Shown here: in pieces, positions 58,124 to 64,000 of the stretch
Layout: the number at the start of each line of letters is the position of its first letter
How positions within the stretch are numbered: the first letter of the stretch is position 1
From: Oopsacas minuta
Taxonomy: Eukaryota; Porifera; Hexactinellida; Lyssacinosida; Leucopsacidae
Length of the DNA: 64,000 nucleotides
Assembly (NCBI GenBank): GCA_024704765.1
Contig: JAKMXF010000025.1
Span: forward strand, 59,176 to 123,175
Reading direction: 5' to 3'
The notes under the pieces: generated by a model
Seen by the model: only the letters and a program-made list of their open reading frames with translations
The model's database searches: none
What the model was told of the DNA's origin: nothing
Translations under genes and position numbers: made by a program

Positions 58124-59127
58124 ATGACTAAAAAAATTAGATCCAAATTTATCGCACTTTTCGAGATAGGTAGCTCAATAAAGGAAAAGTTTCACCTAAG
58201 CTAATATATCGTACAATAAAACGATTTAAGGATAAGGGAAGCTTGAGTGACAAACCTAGATCCGGTCGTCCAAGGTCTGTAAGAACTCCAGCCTTGAAAA
58301 ACAAAGTCCGCTGCCGAATTTCTCGGAATCCCGGAGATCCATCAGGAAAATGGCCCGTGAGATATCGGTTAATCATGAAACGATGCGAAAGCTGGTATTT
58401 GAGGACCTAGGGCTTAAGTCGTTTAAAAGAAAGAAGGTACACCACCTTAACCTCAGTATTCGGACTAAGAGGCTGGCTAGATCGAAAGCACTTCTTCAGC
58501 GGTTCGCTCCTGGGGCCCAAGACCAGATCCTTTTCTCAGATGAGAAAATTTTCAGGATTGAAGAAGCTTGGAACAGACAAAATGATCGAATTCTTGCTAC
58601 CAGTTCCACAACAATTCCAGAAAACCTGAAATACATCGATAGAGTGCAGAAGCCAATGTCTGTTATGGTCTGAGGTGGTGTGTCCGCAAATGCACGGACA
58701 AACTGATTTTTGTCCCCCAAGGGGTCAAAATCAACTCTGCGACATACCAAGAATTGATTTTGGAACAGAAAATTAGTGTAGCTGGGTAAAATCTATCTAG
58801 AAATAACGCTTGGATCTTTCAACAGGATTCTGCCCCTGCACATGCATCCAAAAGCACTCAAGACTGGTTAAGGGCAAGAAAAATCGAGTTTATTAGCAAA
58901 GACGAATGGCCCCATCTAGTCCAGATTTGAATCCGCTCGATCATAGCGTCTGGGCTAATCTGGAGGCAAGGGCCTATGTTAAACCTCACAAGAGTTTGGA
59001 CTCTCTGAAGCTCTCCCTTCAGCGTGAATGGCTGAAAATACCACAAGATGCGCTGCGAAATGCAGTAGGGAACTTTAGGACGCGGCTACAGGCTATAATT
59101 TCTCAAAAGAGAGGATATATTGAGTAA
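58124..59127 (+). pseudogene. maT (DD37D) transposase, broken
   Basis: Starts MTKKIRSKFIALFEIGSSIK at 58124, then shifts; RSGRPRSVRTPALKNKVRCR precedes a 107-residue clean block (58350-58673) with MAREISVNHETMRKLV (helix-turn-helix), ILFSDEKIFRIEEAWNRQND (first catalytic Asp) and KPMSVMV, then TGA for the usual Trp. With more shifts come FQQDSAPAHASKSTQDWL (second Asp, near 58820) and MAPSSPDLNPLDHSVWANLE (third Asp, 58906), spaced 37 residues: the DD37D arrangement of maT elements. The C-terminus LRNAVGNFRTRLQAIISQKR ends at 59127. A possible left terminus gtgtctaataagttctgtcc is near 57971. No right terminus was seen before the next element. Dead through about five lesions. Confidence 0.8.
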
Positions 59128-59196
59128 ACACTTTACTAAACAATTTATTACTACTATTAGGTAGTTACCTCGATACTTTGTAATCTATTTAAAGAA

Positions 59197-61660
59197 ATGG
59201 CGACTAATAATCCCGATATTATTACTCCTGTCCCTCCGGACACTATTACACCTATACCTATTCCTCATTCCGAAGCATATCCCGGAAATAGTACTATCCT
59301 ACCTCCTATCAATGCTACAACAGCTGACCAACCGCCGACACCTCTTGACCATGACGGAGTCGATTCTATTTACGATCCTGAGTACCGAGTTAGAGGGGCT
59401 CTCGGATTATATGGCCAAGGAGCTTGGACTGACGGCGAAGTTGGACCAAGGGGATTCGTAGATCTCGCGGGTCTCAAACCTCCCAATGCAGATTACCTCT
59501 TTGATTGGATCCTCGCCTCTTACCACTGGACAGATGAGCAATTCGAGGACTTCTTTGAAATCGGAAGAAGAGGAATTTGAGTTAGATTTATCCGAAGTTC
59601 CGCTAAAGAGGTTAGAACTTATTCTAACGCTAATAACGGTCACGTCAGACCTGGTTATTCGAACATCGGATTCACTTGGTCAACCACAAATATAATGCCA
59701 AGTGCTCAGTCTGTGAGATCCCATTCATCGTTTCCACATTCTACGTCTCTCAGGCAACACTATCTCTCTCCTCCTCTCATACTTGCCCCATCCAACCAGG
59801 GACCAACTCACAGCTGATACCATCTCATCTGGCAGAATGGACCACAGCCCAACACCTGCCAGAAGTTCCACCAAAGCTGGGTTCACGGACAAGACCCAGC
59901 TTTCCTCTCTTATAAGAGAGGATCGGGTCCGGATGAATGCTCTTCCTACAATCGGAGAAGGCACTGAGGCATTCTTCCCTAATAAACCTGACACATCAGT
60001 GCAGATAGAAGAGAATAGACAGTCTGGTGCTATTTCAGACGAACTGGCTGCCTTACTGGATGCAATTGTTGATACAATACCCCCCAACTATACATCAAAA
60101 ACAGGTATTTTGAAATCTAAAACTGTTCAATTGAATCCGTTTCATGCGAAGGAGTCACGACCCGACGTTTCAGAGCTGGGGGTAAACGAATACTCTACTC
60201 TTAATGAGGACAATCGAAGATATGGCTTTGATACGGGGTTCTTAAGAAGAATCATTCAGGAAAATTTACGATTCAGACCATCCCCTTCTCATAGACCTCA
60301 AACTTTAGTTAAATTTCTCAAAAATAGGACCAATAAATTTATTACATCTACTCTATTGAGGAAAACCAAAGACATCCAGAGAAAGTATTCTCAATTATTC
60401 TCCCTAGGTCACAGGCTAGATCGCATGGGGAAATCTAGAAAGTACGTTGAGGCCTGGGTCACTCAAGCAGGGCTAGACCTAAATTTAGATGAAGAAGAGT
60501 ATAGAAGTTTACCAAGTATCATCCCCACCTCATGGATGAGGGATGCAGAACGAGAAGTACTTGCTCGTCACCATGCCACCAGACAACGTGACGAGTTCAA
60601 GAAAGAGGTAGCTGCCTAACTGCTTGATAATACTCTAAACCTCATACAAGCTGAAACATCCCATCTCATCGTTTTATCCTCTCAACTTAATAACTTATTA
60701 ACATCCATACAGAAGGCTTATTTTAGAGATATTTTTGAGGAGCTAAATTCTTTACCCGAAGACTCAGCTTAACAGTTGAATACATTCACACTTACAGACA
60801 ACGAACATGACATAGACATCATGGAAGATGGAGACGTTCTTGCAAATGCTACTACGAAGAAGATCATGTCAAAACTGAGAGACATGGTAGTTCATAATAT
60901 AGTCTTGAAAGAACAAGTCACAGGAGTAATAAATCAGGGCATTCCTGATATGATGAGGATGAATGCCACAAAGATCAGATGTAGCAAATTTCGATTCTTA
61001 CCGGTTAATCAACAGCCTTGGCTTCTAGGACAGGATGAGATAGATGTCCTTAGAATAAACTCTAGTGATCTCAGAATGAGAGAAGGCAGTGCTCTAAGAA
61101 ATCAAGACTGGAGTATCGTATTATTCGTCTATCGAGAAGTCCACAACAAACTGGCTAAGATTCAGGAGAAAGCCACCGAGATATGGGAACGTGCTTACAT
61201 GGCAAAGGCACCAAAAGACGAAAGAAGGAAAGCCGCGTATATCTTTGCAGATGTTAATATTCTATAGGCAATAAAGAGAAAACTTGCCAATACCATAGAC
61301 ATTTCGACGGGAATAATCATTAAAATATACATTGCAAGTATGGCCCTTGTTATCTCCACAGTTGGAAATATTACGAAATTTCTGAGGCTGATATGTCTGG
61401 AATGACAGTTACAAAGATTCCAGGCTCTATTATTCATCTAAATGGGGAATGCAGACTCCAACAAAAATTCTCTAAGAAACTAGCTGAGAGTAGACACTCT
61501 TATCTCTATCATGACGCTGACCTCAATATCGTCAGTCAGGATGGAAAAGTCTTTGAAGCAGCAGTACTCACAGACTCCTATAATGCTGAGGCCATACCCG
61601 GAAGAAATCTAGACGCAGAGATCCTACTACTTTTAGACGACCTAAATCCAATGGAAAAGG
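59197..61660 (+). pseudogene. Gag-like N-terminal region of the retroelement
   Basis: Translation likely starts at 59197 (MATNNPDIITPVPPDTITPI), a Pro/Thr-rich head. It is open to 59580, continues in another frame (SEEEEFELDLSEVPLKRLEL) to 59695, and then in the frame 59783-61267, which is broken only by TAA at 60617, TAA at 60770 and TAG at 61265. Between these lie SDELAALLDAIVDTIPPNYT, FLRRIIQENLRFRPSPSHRP, KYSQLFSLGHRLDRMGKSRK and MEDGDVLANATTKKIMSKLR, then NKLAKIQEKATEIWERAYMA. The text is charged and helical, with no enzyme motif, as expected of a capsid-type protein. From about 61360 another frame (KIPGSIIHLNGECRLQQKFS) leads to the Arg/Ser-rich part. The Gag-like call rests on position before the zinc knuckles and composition, not on a matched fold. 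Confidence 0.55.
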
Positions 61661-62426
61661 AGGAGGAGGAGGAGGACCAAGACCAAAACCAAGACCACAA
61701 TCTCCCAGGAGACGTCAAAGGTCCAGATCCCCAAGACCACCTGGTTATGATGGATACTCCACCACCTCTTCAAGATCATCCTCCAGAGGGTCTCGATCTA
61801 CCAAAAGATCCTCCAGATCGTCCAGTTTATCATCTTCTTGGACATCTACTACTAGCAGATCTAGCAGATCTAGATCTAAATCCAGATCGGGAAGTTCTCA
61901 TTCTAGAGGAAGCAGATCATCCAAGCGATCCAATAATAGTAGCAGAGGCTTCGCCCGACGCAATAATAGATGGAGAAATCGATCCAGATCTAGATCCAAC
62001 TCCACAAGATCTAACCGCTCGGGATCTAGAGGATCCAGAAACTCTTACAACCAAAACTGGACAACCAATGACATTGTAAGAGATCAAAGAAGAAGGTCCA
62101 GATCCAGCTCCAGGACTCGTAAACAATCTCCTAGAAGAAATTCTCCAAAAAGATACACCCCTTCTTACAATCTGAGAACTAATGCTCACATTCCTGCTCG
62201 TTTCCGGGGAAGAAGCAAATCTCCAAGACTAGATCGGGCACAGTCACCTAGAGGACGTAATCCACTTATCTGCCACAATTGTCAGGGACCAGGACATCTC
62301 TCGACAGGATGTGGACGCCCTGCTGTACGCTGCAATGACTGTGGACGTTTAGGACACAGAAGACAATTCTGTTCACATCGTCCAGGCTCTACTACGCAAT
62401 CCTTGCCAAAAGGCCGCCGGACATAG
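61650..62426 (+). pseudogene. Arg/Ser-rich segment with two CCHC zinc knuckles
   Basis: The third forward frame is open from about 61650 to the TAG at 62424-62426. After a Gly run it is packed with RS and SR pairs (for example RSSRSRSKSRSGSSHSRGSR) and then carries two exact zinc knuckles, C-x2-C-x4-H-x4-C: CHNCQGPGHLSTGC (62271-62312) and CNDCGRLGHRRQFC (62331-62372). Such pairs bind RNA in retroviral and LTR-element Gag nucleocapsids. A longer overlapping open frame (61393-62079) reads an acidic, Pro/Asp-rich sequence over the same bases. It is the antisense-phase shadow of the RS codons and should not be annotated past about 61660. Confidence 0.8.
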
Positions 62427-63846
62427 ACGACGATGAGGTGTCTATGTTCGGATCACACCAATCCTCAGAGTTAAGAGACGAGCCTCTTGTATATGGCCCC
62501 GAGGAAATTCCTTTCCTCGGGGCCCAACCTAAAACTGGAGCATTATGTGTGATCTTTTTCTACAAGGGAGATGGTATTCTGCTACCCCTACAGCTATAAG
62601 AAAGATGGCCCTAGAGGTCGCTCTTAAATATACATCTACCCATCTAAAAGAATACAGAAACAGAGGCTTTGAGAACTTATGTCCTAATGACAATTATCTA
62701 CAACTAGTCTGGATGGGATCACATGCTCACATAGACGTAGGAGAAATATGCTCCCTACACGATCAAAACTCATGCCTCCTTCTTTAACAGTTGGACTCAC
62801 GCTGTTATTTTATTATGCTAGAAGACGAAGGAGACCTCACATTAGAAAAATAGACAAAGGCATGGGACTGTACATTCACTCTAAGAGATGGCTACAACAG
62901 CAGAGAGCACTAGTACTCAATGACAACACAAAATATCAACGAGTAGATAACCCCCTAGTTATACACGCATCAACGCTTCTAAAATCTATCTAATACCAAA
63001 AATCCACAAAAACAAGATACCCGTACCTGGAAGAATCTTAGTTCAAGGTTTCTCCTACTTAGAGGCCAGTGCAAAGTTTATATCCTATTTTGGCTACTCA
63101 TTTCTGAAAGAACTACAAACTTTGTTTCCTTTTCATTCCATCTGGGCCGAATACGAATACGTAGGCCTAGATAACACCCTAAGAGCTATTAATAGCATGA
63201 ACGACTACTATCCATCACCTCCAACACTAATAGAACTGGCTGTAGAAGGGTGTTATCCATCTATTAAACATGATTTGGTACAAAGAACCTTCCAGTTCTT
63301 TTCAAATACGTCCCAAAGGAACTTCTCACAATATATCTTAATGTGCAGGCAAGATCTCTATACTTATTAAACCACACATACATACAAGTGGACGGAATAG
63401 TATATCAACAGGTATCAGGACTATCACAAGGTAGTGTGGCAGCCCCTTTCCTGGCAGATTTTACCCTGTTCATGCTAGACCTTAAATTCAGAGAATTGAA
63501 CCCAGATGTATGGCACGGCCGATACCTAGACGATATAATACTCGTAATTCCATCAACTCTAGATCCAGATACTATTCTACACTCTATCCAATCATTATAC
63601 CAAAAAGAAAAACAACTCCTAAGTGTTCAACACGCTGGAACAGAGGGGTACTCAGCCTGGCTCGGATTCGAAATTAAACCAACAGGAGAATTCCGAGTAC
63701 ACATCAAGCCAACTTGGGTCAATCTATTCAGTCCTCTCTATGACGCCATCAGTCCACGACTACATTTTGGATACTTGATTACTAAACTAAGATTATTAAC
63801 ATTGATCACTCGCCTCAGGTCCCATTGGCTATTCCATCGTGTATAA
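62427..63846 (+). pseudogene. Penelope-like reverse transcriptase, broken
   Basis: Pieces in three frames. IDDDEVSMFGSHQSSELRDE (62423) follows the knuckles. KIDKGMGLYIHSKRWLQQQR (about 62848) matches the Penelope N-terminal motif 'DKG..vv'. SKIYLIPKIHKNKIPVPGRI (62978) matches 'lPKIHK...RPI'. TLIELAVEGCYPSIKHDLVQ (63224) is reverse-transcriptase motif A, with Ala where the catalytic Asp is expected. QQVSGLSQGSVAAPFLADFT (63409) is motif B, RYLDDIILV (63520) is motif C with both Asp, and AWLGFEIKPTGEFRVHIKPT (63655) is the following block. The last open frame (63343-63846) ends at a natural stop. No GIY-YIG endonuclease follows within the window. Frame changes at about 62540, 62750, 62965 and 63350, plus the motif A change, indicate an inactive copy. 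Confidence 0.75.
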
Positions 63847-64000
63847 TTCCCTCAATAATCACCACAATGTTAGATATCCAAAAGTTTTACATGGGCTGCG
63901 GTAATAAACATATGCATAATTATTTAAACTATATTTTCTTACTTTTTAAGTATATATCGTAACGCATTCTATGACCTCTTGAAGCGGAACTATACCCATT
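63847..64000. other. AT-rich flank at the window edge
   Basis: No open frame continues after the reverse transcriptase stop. The sequence becomes AT-rich again. Any 3' terminus of the element lies here or beyond the window. Confidence 0.4.

Larger units (their letters stand above)
59197..63846 (+). mobile_element. Retroelement with Gag-like region, zinc knuckles and Penelope-like reverse transcriptase
   Basis: One continuous, plus-strand, coding-like stretch of 4.65 kb. It has visibly higher GC content than its flanks and no other element inserted. Order: Pro/Thr-rich N-terminus, long charged Gag-like region, Arg/Ser-rich segment, two CCHC knuckles, spacer, then a reverse transcriptase with the DKG and PKIHK motifs of Penelope-like elements. 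No long terminal repeats, target duplication, protease, integrase or GIY-YIG endonuclease is visible. The right limit is unknown because the window ends 154 bp after the last stop. Roughly ten frame changes and three in-frame stops show that the copy is decayed, or that the assembly is error-prone here. Confidence 0.7.

Noticed and set aside
59725-60087. Minus-strand frame of 120 residues
   Set aside because: Antisense to the Gag-like region; no motif.
61393-62079. 228-residue acidic protein with Asp/Pro-rich tail
   Set aside because: Beyond about 61660 it is the other-phase reading of the RS-rich, zinc-knuckle frame; only the first part (to about residue 90) looks like real coding sequence.
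59197-63846. Long terminal repeats or a Ty3/gypsy identity for the Gag-bearing element
   Set aside because: I saw no direct repeats at the ends and no protease, RNase H or integrase motif; the reverse transcriptase motifs fit Penelope-type enzymes better.

Overview
The window is a eukaryotic, AT-rich, very repeat-rich stretch, almost certainly from an invertebrate animal. It contains GT-AG spliced genes, THAP and BED zinc-finger transposases, hAT, mariner/Tc1, P-element and Ginger-like DNA transposons, and one intact NHL-repeat (TRIM2/3/71-like) open reading frame. The style of that NHL protein reminds me of the large NHL families of glass sponges (for example Oopsacas), but I hold this placement only loosely. 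Nothing prokaryotic (operons, ribosome binding sites, CRISPR) is present. There is one 817-base N gap (35593-36409) and five single Ns (17542, 28678, 38810, 47885, 54368) that look like scaffolding joins.

Layout. 1-4.7 kb: AT-rich DNA with foldback repeats, a minus-strand fragment of a multicopy invertebrate gene family (the CYFC/WREP family, 2034-2391) and a mariner scrap. 4.7-6.1 kb: a complete but broken mariner. 6.1-13.7 kb: a large foldback repeat and otherwise featureless DNA. 13.7-17.5 kb: a seven-exon Ginger-like transposon gene with a Ty3/gypsy-type integrase. 19.8-24.7 kb: a three-level nest (mariner in hAT in short hAT), each level closed by its own target-site duplication. 25-29.9 kb: GC-rich palindromic repeats, MITEs, a Ty3/gypsy fragment and a second, partial Ginger copy. 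30.7-34.5 kb: a P element with 70-bp inverted repeats and an almost readable THAP transposase. 36.5-37.3 kb: the intact NHL gene, the only plausible host gene.

38-49 kb: a mariner tail, a larger copy of the CYFC/WREP gene split by an internally deleted mariner, a Helitron-like repeat, a BED-finger hAT, a DD37E Tc1-like element and a decayed mariner. 46.8-57.6 kb is dominated by two old, diverged tandem repeats (about 41-46 bp and about 59 bp) invaded by Tc1-like elements. 58-59.1 kb: a DD37D (maT) element.

59.2-63.85 kb holds the most unusual object: one continuous decayed element that encodes a long Gag-like region, an Arg/Ser-rich segment with two CCHC zinc knuckles, and then a reverse transcriptase with Penelope-like hallmarks. 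A Gag/zinc-knuckle module in front of a Penelope-type reverse transcriptase is not an arrangement I recognise. Most genes here are mobile and broken by frameshifts or stops, so the window records successive invasions rather than a pathway.
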